Part shown: positions 44,784 to 53,334 of the stretch, in pieces | Layout of the letters: each line of letters begins with the position of its first letter | How positions within the stretch are numbered: position 1 is the first letter of the stretch | DNA from: Citromicrobium sp. | GTDB lineage: Bacteria; Pseudomonadota; Alphaproteobacteria; Sphingomonadales; Sphingomonadaceae | Assembly (NCBI GenBank): GCA_002729695.1 | Contig: PBYQ01000020.1 | Location: 1-62,273 of the forward strand | DNA length: 62,273 nt | Direction: 5' to 3' | Notes under the pieces: generated by a model | Seen by the model: only the letters and a program-made list of their open reading frames with translations | What the model was told of the DNA's origin: nothing | The model's database searches: none | Made by a program: the position numbers and the translations under genes

Positions 44784-45768
44784 CGTACACCACCTCGAGG
44801 CTCGGCTTGGGCTCGAACGAGCCGCCGCGCATGTCCGCCTGGGTCGCCGGGATCAGCTGGACGTTGCCGCCGGTATCCTCCGGGCTGAAGAGGTCGAGCA
44901 GGCCATCCCCTTCGAGCGGCGTCGGGCGCTGCGGCGGGGCATTGGCGACGTTGATCGCCAGCTCTTCGAAAAGCGGAGCCCATTCGCCGCCGGGCTTGCC
45001 GATGATCTGGTAATTTGCCGACTTGCGCCGGATTTCCTCGTTCGCGGGGATCGCGCACAGCACCGGGATGTCGACCGCCTTGGCAAAGGCCTGCGCTTCG
45101 CCCGTGCCGTCGTCCTTGTTCACGATCATGCCCGCGACGCCGACATTGCCGCCCATCGAGCGGAAATATTCGACCGCCTTGCACACATTGTTGGCGACGT
45201 AGAGCGATTGCAGGTCGTTCGACCCGACGACGATCACCTTCTGGCACATGTCGCGCGCGATCGGCAGGCCGAAGCCGCCGCACACCACGTCGCCGAGAAA
45301 ATCGAGCAGGACGTAGTCGAAGCCCCACTCGTGGAAGCCCAGCTTTTCAAGCAGTTCGAACCCGTGGATGATCCCGCGCCCGCCGCAGCCACGCCCGACC
45401 TCGGGCCCGCCCAGCTCCATCGCGAACACGCCGTCACGCTGGAAGCAGACATCCTCGATGCTGACCTCCTCGCCCGCGAGCTTCTTCTTGGACGAAGTTT
45501 CGATGATCGTCGGGCAGGCCTTGCCGCCGAACAGCAGGCTGGTCGTGTCGCTCTTGGGATCGCAGCCGATCAGCAGCACACGCTTGCCCTGCTGCGCCAT
45601 CATGTAGCTGAGGTTGGAGAGGGCGAAGCTCTTGCCCGAGCCGCCCTTGCCGTAGATCGCGATGACCTGCGTTTCCTTGGTCACCTCTCCATCGTGGACC
45701 GGATCGGGTTCGATCGCGGCTTCTTCGCGCAAGGCGTCGACGACAGAATGTGATTCGAGATGGGTCAT
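44773..45768 (-). CDS. bchX: Chlorophyllide reductase iron protein BchX
   Basis: The 331-residue NifH-like ATPase has P-loop YGKGGSGKSFALSNLS, cluster cysteines in GRGCGGRGI and [11 protein letters not shown], and a C-terminal extension rich in acidic residues. As a dimer it reduces BchYZ. ATG 45768 overlaps the bchC stop (ATGA). Confidence 0.96.
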   Translation of the reverse strand: MTHLESHSVVDALREEAAIEPDPVHDGEVTKETQVIAIYGKGGSGKSFALSNLSYMMAQQGKRVLLIGCDPKSDTTSLLFGGKACPTIIETSSKKKLAGEEVSIEDVCFQRDGVFAMELGGPEVGRGCGGRGIIHGFELLEKLGFHEWGFDYVLLDFLGDVVCGGFGLPIARDMCQKVIVVGSNDLQSLYVANNVCKAVEYFRSMGGNVGVAGMIVNKDDGTGEAQAFAKAVDIPVLCAIPANEEIRRKSANYQIIGKPGGEWAPLFEELAINVANAPPQRPTPLEGDGLLDLFSPEDTGGNVQLIPATQADMRGGSFEPKPSLEVVYDEV

Positions 45769-46700
45769 GCAAGTTCGCTCCAGTCCAGCACCAGCTTGAG
45801 GCAGTCGCGGCTTTCGAAGGCGGTCGGGTAGGCGCTGCACGCCTCACCCGCCGGGGCGACGTCGGTGACGAGGCCGGTGAGGTCGAGTGCGCCGCGGTCG
45901 ATCAGCTCACTCGTCTGCACCAGGTCTTCGGGCTGCCATTCGGCGGCGACGCGCAGGCGTGCCTCGCGCTGGAAGGCGGCGGGAAAGGCGAAACTGATGC
46001 GATTTGCGTAGAAGCCTGCCAGCACGATTTCGCCTTGCCGGGCGAGGCGACCGAGCAGGATGTCGATCACGTCGCTGCTGCCGCTGGCATCGTAGATCGT
46101 GCGGTAATCATGCCGGTCATCGTCCTTGGGGGCGACAACCCGATACCCCTGCGCGCCGCTGCGACGCTGCTCCTTGTTGTCCCACACCGTCGGTGCAGGC
46201 GCACCGCTGGCGATGGTCAGTCGCGCAAGCAGGCGGCCGAGCACACCGTGACCGACAATCAGGTCGGGCGGCGGTCCTCCGGCCAGCGCATGCTGCGCTG
46301 TCGCCGCTAATGCGAAGAGCACGCCCTTCTCGGCCAGCGACTCGGGAATGGGCAGGGCCCGCGCGGAAGGTACGATCAGCGTCTGCGCAGTCCCGCCAAA
46401 GAGCCCGCGCGCCTCGGTGTAGCAATTGGCACCGGGTACGAAGACCCACTCGCCGACGCGCGCCTCAACGTCGGGACCGGCATCGACGATCCGCCCGACC
46501 GACTCGTAACCGGGCACCAGCGGGTAGCCCATGCCCGGGAATGGCGGCATCTCGCCGGTCCACAACAGCTTTTCGGTGCCCGAACTGACCCCGCTCCAAT
46601 GGACCGCGACCACCACGTCGCCCGCCTCGACCGCCCGCAGCCCGAGACGCTTGAGCGCGAGGCGCCCCGGTCCTTGGAGTGTGACGGCCAGTGATTCCAT
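45765..46700 (-). CDS. bchC: 2-Hydroxyethyl bacteriochlorophyllide dehydrogenase
   Basis: The 311-residue MDR-family dehydrogenase oxidises the C3 hydroxyethyl to acetyl. Typical features are VHWSGVSSGTEKLLWTG and PGMGYPLVPGYESVGRIV near the N-terminus and IVGHGVLGRLLARL for the cofactor. GGAGAGG lies about ten bases before the ATG. It opens the bchCXYZ-pufBALM operon; PpsR sites start 86 bases upstream. Confidence 0.95.
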   Translation of the reverse strand: MESLAVTLQGPGRLALKRLGLRAVEAGDVVVAVHWSGVSSGTEKLLWTGEMPPFPGMGYPLVPGYESVGRIVDAGPDVEARVGEWVFVPGANCYTEARGLFGGTAQTLIVPSARALPIPESLAEKGVLFALAATAQHALAGGPPPDLIVGHGVLGRLLARLTIASGAPAPTVWDNKEQRRSGAQGYRVVAPKDDDRHDYRTIYDASGSSDVIDILLGRLARQGEIVLAGFYANRISFAFPAAFQREARLRVAAEWQPEDLVQTSELIDRGALDLTGLVTDVAPAGEACSAYPTAFESRDCLKLVLDWSELA

Positions 46701-46785
46701 TGTCTCTATGCCTCTCCTGCCCCTTGGTCCCACCGCGACAAAAGAGGCGATGGCCCAATTGTCAGCTACGCCTAACGATACGATC

Positions 46786-46828
46786 TGTCAAACTGGAGTG
46801 ACAGGTTAACTGTCAGGCATGCGCGACG
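46786..46828. promoter_or_regulatory. Tandem PpsR/CrtJ operator upstream of bchC
   Basis: A perfect TGTC-N10-GACA (46786-46803), seven bases, then TGTC-N10-GACG (46811-46828). The middle also forms the inverted repeat TGACAG-N5-CTGTCA (46799-46815). The second box runs into the 3' end of crtF. CrtJ of Rhodobacter binds two closely spaced boxes before bchC, so the same cooperative binding is inferred. Confidence 0.8.
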
Positions 46829-47961
46829 ATCACCGACGCAATGAGTGGCTGACGGGTCGGAACCCTGCGACTGCCGGAAAATCCAGCGTCTGCCAGCATC
46901 GCGCGGATTTCCTGCGCTGAGCGTGGACGGCCGGAGCCCATGGCCCAGAGGTACATGCCGAAATAGGCACCGCCCATTGCCTCTGCGCCGGGGGTTTCAG
47001 CCAGGGGTTCGCCGATCAGCAGGGTTTTGCCGGGCGCCAGAGCGGCGCGGATGTTCTTCAGGATATGCAGGGCCGGCCCATCGTCGTGATCGTGGAGGAT
47101 GCGGACCAGCGAAATGCAGTCGTAACCGCTTGGAATATCGTCAGTCAGGAAGCTGCCGGGGTGACGTTCTGCATCGAGCGACTCGGGCACGCCTGCGACC
47201 ACCTCGGGCAGATCGAACAGGCCGAGCCTAAGTCGCGGCGCCACCGCGCCAACCGCCGTGAGGAATGCCCCGTGCCCTCCACCCACATCGAGCAGCGAGT
47301 CGTGTCGGGCAAAATCGTATGCCGCCAGTATTTCGTGCGAGACCGCCGCCTGGGAGGCAGACATAAGCTGTGAATAGGGATCCGCACTGCCGCCTTCCAA
47401 GGCATCGCCACCCTGCCCCGCATAGGTCCAGAAACGCTGCAATCCCGTGGGTTCCGCTCTGTCCGCGCGCAGCAAGGCCAGCGGGTCGGCGAGGTCGGCG
47501 TAGAGCAAGCGGTGGTGCCGGATCATCGCCAAAGCGCCCGCATTGCCGTGCAGTGCCGCGCCGTGACGGCCGAGCATCCAGCAGGCCGCCTTGCCCTTCG
47601 GCCCGAGTTCCTGCGCAATCCCGAGAGCGCTTGCCGCACGCATCAGACGCACGCACGCATCCTCGGAAAGTACCGCAATTTCCGTCAGTTCGAGTGTCGT
47701 AGCGGGGCCTTGCGCCAACCGCTGCACACAACCGCTCTCAACGACAGCTAACAGCACCTGAGAGTAGCTGAACCCCGCCACAAGGTCGAACAGCTGCGCA
47801 GCGCGGCGCCTCGCGATCGAACGGACGAATGGAGTCGCCGCAGCCCATTTCTGGAATCGCTGCGAACCGATCACCCGGTTGCGCCAGCCGAGCATCCGCA
47901 CCCACCACCCCTGCGGTCGATCACCCCTATAGGCAGTTGATTTGGCTTGACCCTCGATCAT
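46813..47961 (-). CDS. crtF: Carotenoid O-methyltransferase (demethylspheroidene/hydroxyneurosporene type)
   Basis: The 382-residue SAM methyltransferase has motif I in LLDVGGGHGAFL, an N-terminal dimerisation part (RNRVIGSQRFQKW, FDLVAGFSYSQVLLAVV), and GKTLLIGEPLAETPGAEAMGG near the end. It methylates the C1 hydroxyl of carotenoids in the spirilloxanthin/spheroidene path. ATG 47961 lies one base from the PpsR box and lacks a clear ribosome site. The stop overlaps the bchC operator region. Confidence 0.9.
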   Translation of the reverse strand: MIEGQAKSTAYRGDRPQGWWVRMLGWRNRVIGSQRFQKWAAATPFVRSIARRRAAQLFDLVAGFSYSQVLLAVVESGCVQRLAQGPATTLELTEIAVLSEDACVRLMRAASALGIAQELGPKGKAACWMLGRHGAALHGNAGALAMIRHHRLLYADLADPLALLRADRAEPTGLQRFWTYAGQGGDALEGGSADPYSQLMSASQAAVSHEILAAYDFARHDSLLDVGGGHGAFLTAVGAVAPRLRLGLFDLPEVVAGVPESLDAERHPGSFLTDDIPSGYDCISLVRILHDHDDGPALHILKNIRAALAPGKTLLIGEPLAETPGAEAMGGAYFGMYLWAMGSGRPRSAQEIRAMLADAGFSGSRRVPTRQPLIASVIVAHA

Positions 47962-47962
47962 T

Positions 47963-47980
47963 TGTCCATTCTGTTGGACA
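47963..47980. promoter_or_regulatory. PpsR operator between crtF and crtD
   Basis: TGTCCATTCTGTTGGACA is a perfect TGTC-N10-GACA in the 61-base gap between the divergent crtF and crtD starts, able to control both. A weak half-site (TGTA) begins seven bases further right. Confidence 0.85.
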
Positions 47981-48022
47981 CATGCTATGTAAATAGCAAT
48001 CGTCTTGCGGGAGAGCAGGCAG

Positions 48023-49603
48023 GTGGCAGACAAGGTTGTCGTGATCGGAGCGGGCATCGGCGGGCTGGTCAGCGCCGCGCTCCTCGCCGCACGCGGCTGC
48101 GACGTCACCGTGGTCGAGAAGGAAGCGCAGGTCGGCGGCAAGGCGCGGCGACTCGAGGTCGATGGCGCCGCCATCGATGCCGGGCCAACCGTCTTCACCC
48201 TGCGCGAAGTCTTCGAAGACGTCTTCCGTGCCTGCGGCGTTTCGCTTTCGGAATCGCTCTCGGTCCGCCCCGCCCGCATCATCGCCCGCCACGCGTGGGA
48301 TACGCACAAGCGCCTCGACCTCTTCGCCGATCCCCTGCGCAGCGAAGAGGCGATCGGCGTCTTCGCCGGAGCAAAGGCTGCGCAGAGCTATCGCAACTTT
48401 CGCGAGGAAGCGCGGCGGATCTACAATATCCTGGACGACAGCCTGCTGCGACAAAGCAAGGTCTTCTGGCCGCTGCCGCTGATGCGACGGATCGGCCTGT
48501 TCCACTTCGGCGATCTCGCCGCGATCCGTCCGTACGAGAGCCTGTGGAAGGCGCTCAGCGAGCATTTCGACGATCCGCGCCTGCGCCAGCTGTTCGGCCG
48601 CTACACCACCTATTGCGGCTCCTCGCCCTTCTCCGCCCCGGCCACGCTGATGCTGATCGCGCATGTCGAGGCGAAGGGCGTGTGGCTGATCGACGGCGGG
48701 ATGAGCGCGCTGGCCGAAGCGTTGAAGGGATTGGCCGAACGCAACGGAGCACGCTTCCGACTGGGCGAAGGCGTTGCTTCGATCGAGGCGGATGCACGCG
48801 GGACGTCGGGCGTGATCCTCGACAACGGCGAAAGGATCGCGGCCGACGCAGTGCTGTGCAACGCCGACCCCGCAGCGCTCGCCACTGGGCGCTTCGGTGC
48901 GGCGGCAAGCCGCGCCGTGGGCCGCACGCCGCCTGCGCGCCGGTCGCTCTCCGCGCTGGTGTGGCTCGCCCATGCGAAGACCGAAGGCTTCCCGCTGTCG
49001 CGCCACAACGTGATGTTTTCGCGCGACTACCCTGCCGAATTCCGTGAACTGTCGCGGGGCAGCCAGATCACCGAACCCAGCGTCTACATCTGCGCGCAGG
49101 ATCGTGACGCGCGCGCCACCGACGGCCCCGGTCCGACCGGGCGTGAGCGATTGCAGGTGATCGTCAACGCCCCCGCCAATGGCGACCGGCACCGATTTTC
49201 CCAGAAGGAGCTCGATCAATGCACCAAGGCCATGACGCGCAGCCTCTCCCGCTGCGGGCTGGATCTGGAGGCGGACTTTCCGCACCGGCTGGTCACTCCG
49301 GCGGATTTCGACGCGCTGTTCCCCTCGACGGGTGGAGCCCTTTATGGACGGGCCTCGCACGGGTGGGCGGCGTCCTTCCTTCGGCAGGGCGCGCGCACGC
49401 GGATCCCTGGGCTTTACTGCGCCGGGGGGAGCACCCATCCGGGCGCGGGCGTGCCGATGGCCGCCTTGTCCGGGCAGATCGCAGCGCGCGCAGCGATGGC
49501 GCGCCTCGCTTCGATGCGGCGATCGCACCCGGTGGCTACGGCTGGTGGTATGTCGACGCGATCAGTGAAGACCCCAAGGGTGGTCAAGGACGCCACGGCC
49601 TGA
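48023..49603 (+). CDS. crtD: 1-Hydroxycarotenoid 3,4-desaturase (methoxyneurosporene dehydrogenase)
   Basis: The 526-residue FAD desaturase has VVVIGAGIGGLVSAALLAARG at the N-terminus, TVVEKEAQVGGKARR, and the C-terminal FAD motif YCAGGSTHPGAGVPMAALSG. It introduces the 3,4 double bond of spirilloxanthin-type carotenoids. GTG 48023 is chosen with GGGAGAG upstream; TTG 48005 is less likely. After the usual family end (around RLAS, about 49515) the frame continues some 29 codons through the beginning of crtC before stopping, which is odd. Confidence 0.9.
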   Translation: MADKVVVIGAGIGGLVSAALLAARGCDVTVVEKEAQVGGKARRLEVDGAAIDAGPTVFTLREVFEDVFRACGVSLSESLSVRPARIIARHAWDTHKRLDLFADPLRSEEAIGVFAGAKAAQSYRNFREEARRIYNILDDSLLRQSKVFWPLPLMRRIGLFHFGDLAAIRPYESLWKALSEHFDDPRLRQLFGRYTTYCGSSPFSAPATLMLIAHVEAKGVWLIDGGMSALAEALKGLAERNGARFRLGEGVASIEADARGTSGVILDNGERIAADAVLCNADPAALATGRFGAAASRAVGRTPPARRSLSALVWLAHAKTEGFPLSRHNVMFSRDYPAEFRELSRGSQITEPSVYICAQDRDARATDGPGPTGRERLQVIVNAPANGDRHRFSQKELDQCTKAMTRSLSRCGLDLEADFPHRLVTPADFDALFPSTGGALYGRASHGWAASFLRQGARTRIPGLYCAGGSTHPGAGVPMAALSGQIAARAAMARLASMRRSHPVATAGGMSTRSVKTPRVVKDATA

Positions 49604-50442
49604 CGATCATTGCCTTTCTGGGCAGCGTATTCTCGCCCTACTACAAGGCAAGCGGGCGTGGCGCCCCGCTGAACCACGCCGCGCTCAATGTTGCGCTGTA
49701 CGGCCCGAAGGCGCGCTGGGCGATGACCGAACGCGGGCAAGGCGAGGTGACGCAGGAACGCGACGCGCTCGCCATCGGGCCGAGCAGCGTGCGCTGGACC
49801 GGCCAGGCGCTGGAGATCGACATCGTCGAGCAGGACAAGCGGCTGGGTATCCCATGGCAGCGCCCGGTACGCGGCACGATCCGCGTGTTTCCCGAAGCGC
49901 TGAACCCCGTATCCTTCGCGCTCGACCCGGAGGGCAAGCACACCTGGCATTGCCTCGCGCCGCGCGCGCGGATCGAAGTCGATATGCGCGAACCCGGAGT
50001 GAGCTGGAGCGGACGCGCGTACCTCGATTCCAATTTCGGGTCCGAGTCGCTCGAAGAAGGCTTCGACGTGTGGCACTGGTCGCGCGCGCATCTGAGCGAT
50101 GGCGCGATGGTCTGCTACGAAGGCACGCGTTCGGACAAATCGCACTTCGCCAGCGCGATACGATTCGACGCCTATGGCACGCCGCAGCAGGTAGAGCTGC
50201 CGATGACCGCACCTTTGCCCAACACCCTGTGGCAGATGGAGCGCAAGACGCGCGGCGACCGCGGCCATGCGAGCGTGATCAAGACTTGGGAGGATGCGCC
50301 GTTCTACGCACGCTCCACGCTGGCCTCGCGGCTGTATGGAGAGCAGGTGGTGGCGGTGCAGGAAAGCCTCGACATGCGGCGCTTCGCCTCGCCGATCGTC
50401 CAGTTCATGCTCCCGTACCGGATGCCGCGCGTGGTCGGCTAA
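49363..50442 (+). CDS. crtC: Carotenoid 1,2-hydratase, start codon unclear
   Basis: The conserved protein runs from about 49500 (APRFDAAIAPGGYGWWYVDA) through LTIIAFLGSVFSPYY, GRAYLDSNFGSESLEEGFDVWHWSRA and GEQVVAVQESLDMRRF to 50442, matching CrtC, which hydrates the C1,2 bond of acyclic carotenoids. In this frame there is no ATG, GTG or TTG between 49366 and 49722. GTG 49363 is the nearest upstream start but adds about 46 residues that look like out-of-frame crtD. Either a rare codon is used, translation slips from crtD, or the start was lost. Confidence 0.8.
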   Translation: MGGVLPSAGRAHADPWALLRRGEHPSGRGRADGRLVRADRSARSDGAPRFDAAIAPGGYGWWYVDAISEDPKGGQGRHGLTIIAFLGSVFSPYYKASGRGAPLNHAALNVALYGPKARWAMTERGQGEVTQERDALAIGPSSVRWTGQALEIDIVEQDKRLGIPWQRPVRGTIRVFPEALNPVSFALDPEGKHTWHCLAPRARIEVDMREPGVSWSGRAYLDSNFGSESLEEGFDVWHWSRAHLSDGAMVCYEGTRSDKSHFASAIRFDAYGTPQQVELPMTAPLPNTLWQMERKTRGDRGHASVIKTWEDAPFYARSTLASRLYGEQVVAVQESLDMRRFASPIVQFMLPYRMPRVVG

Positions 50443-50456
50443 ATCTTGCGGGGTAA

Positions 50457-50603
50457 CTATTCGTCGCGGTCGGTGCGCTTCGCGTCCTTGTCGCGCTTTA
50501 TCTCGCGACTGACCGACCAGTATTGCCAGATGCCGAAGCCGAGCGCGACGAGCGCGGTAAACACGATCTCTACCCAGCCGTAGTGCTCGCTAAACGAACC
50601 GAT
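50457..50603 (-). CDS. Small membrane protein with apparent ATC start
   Basis: A 48-codon frame reads GSFSEHYGWVEIVFTALVAL, then GFGIWQYWSV and a charged tail SREIKRDKDAKRTDRDE: one membrane helix and a basic/acidic end. The pattern resembles small conserved proteins I associate with erythrobacters. No ATG, GTG or TTG begins it, but AGGAGG (50612-50617) lies eight bases before an ATC at 50603, ideal spacing. It may use ATC, or the ATG was lost by one base. It is convergent with crtC. Function unknown. Confidence 0.5.
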   Translation of the reverse strand: MGSFSEHYGWVEIVFTALVALGFGIWQYWSVSREIKRDKDAKRTDRDE

Positions 50604-50637
50604 GCCTAAGCCCTCCTGTGTGCCCTTTTTCCACCCT

Positions 50638-50721
50638 CGTCATTGCGAGGAGCGCAGCGACGCGGCAATCCAGGGCAGGCGCGAAACCGCCATGGATTGC
50701 TTCGCTTCGCTCGCAATGACG
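50638..50721. repeat. Palindromic repeat element (CGTCATTGCGAG family)
   Basis: CGTCATTGCGAGGAGCGCAG (start of left arm, 50638) is mirrored by CTTCGCTCGCAATGACG (end of right arm, 50705-50721); both arms contain GCAATCCA/TGGATTGC. The whole 84 bases fold into a long imperfect hairpin. It fills the gap between the small ORF and bchO and could end the bchIDO transcript. Confidence 0.85.
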
Positions 50722-50740
50722 AGCATCTAGCGAGGCGCTG

Positions 50741-51640
50741 TTAGCCGACATTATATGCGGCCAGAAACTCTGCGATCAGTTCGGCGATATCCTCGGGCCG
50801 TTCCTCGTGCGCGAGGTGGCCGAGCGCCGGCAGAACTTCCAGCTGCGCATGAGGCAGCTTGCGCGCGGCCTCCTCCACCCCGCTCAACGGTATGGCATTG
50901 TCGCCGCGCGCGTGCACCAGCAGCACCGGGTTGCCGATGTCTGGCAAGGCATGATCGAGCGTGTCGAGATCCCAATTGGCCATCATCGCCAGCGCGCCGC
51001 GCGCGTGGCGGCTATTGCCGAGCAGCGTCGCGTAACAGCGCGCGCCCTCGCGATCGATCCGCGAACTGGTCGACCGCTGGATGAAACCGGCGGTATCGCC
51101 AGCCAGCCGCGAAACGCCTGAGAACACCTTGGGCACCAGCGGATTGAGCGCGAGCAGCCGCGCCATCGCGGGGAACACCTGCGTCGCGGGCCACGGCAAG
51201 GGCGTGAGCGCGGCATTGAGGCCGATGATCGGCGTATCGGCGAGCCGATCGCGTTCGCGCGCCATGGTGAGCGCGATCGCCGCGCCCGCGGAATGGCCGA
51301 TGATGGCATCGGGGGTGATGTCCAGCGTCGCGATCAGGCCGAGGATGGCCGTGGCCATACCCGGCAGCGTCATCTGCGCATCGGGCAGCCGCCCGGTGAA
51401 GGCGTGGCCGGGCAGATCGGGCGCGACGAGCGTGTAGCGGTCGGCAAGCGCGGGCATTACCCCGCGCCACGAATGCGTGGATGCGCCCGTACCGTGGAGC
51501 AGCAGCAGGACCGGCGCTGTGCCGGGTTCGCACCCCATCACCTGCACGTGCCAGCGGATGCCGCCGCTTGTCACGAAGCGGCTCGCTTCGCGGTGCGGCC
51601 AGTGGCGTCCGTCGCGATCCCAGTCGAGCGGCTCGCTCAT
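50741..51640 (-). CDS. bchO: Alpha/beta hydrolase BchO
   Basis: The 299-residue hydrolase has the oxyanion region LLLLHGTGASTHSWRG, nucleophile elbow IIGHSAGAAIAL, Asp in LLVHARGDNAIP and His in PALGHLAHEE. BchO is linked to Mg-chelatase genes in purple bacteria; its exact reaction is unsettled. It overlaps bchD by ATGA as third gene of bchIDO. Confidence 0.92.
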   Translation of the reverse strand: MSEPLDWDRDGRHWPHREASRFVTSGGIRWHVQVMGCEPGTAPVLLLLHGTGASTHSWRGVMPALADRYTLVAPDLPGHAFTGRLPDAQMTLPGMATAILGLIATLDITPDAIIGHSAGAAIALTMARERDRLADTPIIGLNAALTPLPWPATQVFPAMARLLALNPLVPKVFSGVSRLAGDTAGFIQRSTSSRIDREGARCYATLLGNSRHARGALAMMANWDLDTLDHALPDIGNPVLLVHARGDNAIPLSGVEEAARKLPHAQLEVLPALGHLAHEERPEDIAELIAEFLAAYNVG

Positions 51641-53334
51641 GCGGCAAGTGCCCCCGGCTGCGTCGCCTTGACCGCCGCGTGAAGCTTCGCCGCATCGGCC
51701 AGCGGCAGCGCAAGGAAGCGGGCGCGCATCGCCTGCGCCAGTTCGGACGCTTCGGGTGCGGTGCGCGCGGAGATATCGACCACCAGTGCATCGAGCCCGC
51801 GCGCGGCGATGGCCCGGCCCGCTTCGATTGCATCGGCTTTCGCCTGTGCGCGACCGCCCAGGCCGCTGGCCCCGATATTGGCGCGCCCGTCGGTCAGGAT
51901 CACCAGATGCGGCGTCTTGCCTCGGGTCGCGACCGCCTCCGCCAGCTGGTGCCCCACCCTGAGGCCCGTCGCGAGCGGCGTACCGCCCCCGCCCGGCATT
52001 CCCGACAGCACACGGCGCGCGCGGGTCAGCGAGCGTGTCGGCGGCAGCAGTACCTCCGCGCCCTCTCCCCGGAAGGCGACCAGCGCGACCTCGCTGCGGG
52101 TGACGTAGGCCTGCGCCAGCATCAGCTCGACCGCACCCTTCGCCTCGGCGAGGCGCGCCGCTGCCGCCGATCCCGAGGCATCGACGCAGAAGATCGTGAC
52201 GCGCCCGGCGCGTTCCTCGAACCGGCGGACGCGCAGATCGGACTTGCGGATAATTAGCTGATCGCCATCGCTCCCGGTCTCGCGTCGCCTGAGTTCCTGC
52301 CACGGAACCGCCGCGCGCAAGGTATCGACCAGCGCCAGCCGCGTGCCTCCGCGCGGGCTTCCCGGCCGGGCGCTCAGCGGCCTGCCGCGCTGGCCCGAAG
52401 TGCGCTTCTTCCCGCCGCCGCTTCCGCCGCTGCGCCGCGTTCGGCCCTCGGCCAGTCGTGCGAGAAGATCGTGCGGGATCGCCGCAAGCGCAGCCTCCAG
52501 CACAACCTCGTCGAGGGGCGCGTCGCCCGGCAGCGCATTCTCGTCCGCCTCGCCCGCGTCGGACCTATCGGGCGTGGGTGGCGGCGCTTCTTCGCTGTCA
52601 TGTTCTTGCGGAGCGGGCATCTGCGTCGCACGCGGGCCCAGAACGAGGCGTGCGGCGGCGGCGATGTCTTGCTCCGCCACCTCTGCCCGCCCTGCCAGTG
52701 CGGCATGCGCTCTGGCGGTGTACCCCGCGAAGTTGAGGGCGCGCACCGAAACCACCCCCAACGCCGTTGCAGTCGCGGCAAGCGCGTGCATCGCGTCATC
52801 GTCCAATGGGGCAACCGCATTCATCGGGAGACTGCCGGTCTCGATGGGACCCCATGCCATCGTCTGCGCGCGCGTCAGGTCGCAGTGAAACGCCACCCGC
52901 TCCATCAGCGCCGCCGGCGGCGCTTCGTCATCCTGGTCACGCCCGTCGTCGAGCAGCACCAGACCGAACTTTGCATCTCCATCGAGCGCCTGCGCCAGCC
53001 GCCCCGCGACATCGCGATCGAGCCGCTCTGCCAGCGGCACCACCAGCACGCCGCCCGCGATCTCTTCCAGCAGGCCCCGCGCCCGCACGCTGCGGCCGGT
53101 CGCGAGACTGGCCGCGAGGTCGACCCCGCCCAGCAGCCGCTCGTCGTCGACATGCGCGGGCAGACGGCGCACCGCCACGCCCGTATTGCAAAGTAGTTCA
53201 AATAAGGCGTCGCGCGCTGGCCCTGCCCCTCGCAGACTCAGGCCGCCAAGCACATCGGGGGCGGACAGGAACAAGGAAAGCGCGAGCAGTGCGTCCGCTA
53301 CGGGATCGCCCCCCTGCCCCGCCTCGGCGTTCAT
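51637..53334 (-). CDS. bchD: Magnesium chelatase subunit D
   Basis: The 565-residue BchD has a degenerate AAA+ domain, an acidic, proline-rich linker (EHDSEEAPPPTPDRSDAGE), and a C-terminal von Willebrand A domain with MIDAS DASGSAAAARLAEAKGA and LVILTDGRANIG. It links BchI to BchH. ATG 53334 overlaps the bchI stop (ATGA). No lesion seen. Confidence 0.95.
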   Translation of the reverse strand: MNAEAGQGGDPVADALLALSLFLSAPDVLGGLSLRGAGPARDALFELLCNTGVAVRRLPAHVDDERLLGGVDLAASLATGRSVRARGLLEEIAGGVLVVPLAERLDRDVAGRLAQALDGDAKFGLVLLDDGRDQDDEAPPAALMERVAFHCDLTRAQTMAWGPIETGSLPMNAVAPLDDDAMHALAATATALGVVSVRALNFAGYTARAHAALAGRAEVAEQDIAAAARLVLGPRATQMPAPQEHDSEEAPPPTPDRSDAGEADENALPGDAPLDEVVLEAALAAIPHDLLARLAEGRTRRSGGSGGGKKRTSGQRGRPLSARPGSPRGGTRLALVDTLRAAVPWQELRRRETGSDGDQLIIRKSDLRVRRFEERAGRVTIFCVDASGSAAAARLAEAKGAVELMLAQAYVTRSEVALVAFRGEGAEVLLPPTRSLTRARRVLSGMPGGGGTPLATGLRVGHQLAEAVATRGKTPHLVILTDGRANIGASGLGGRAQAKADAIEAGRAIAARGLDALVVDISARTAPEASELAQAMRARFLALPLADAAKLHAAVKATQPGALAA

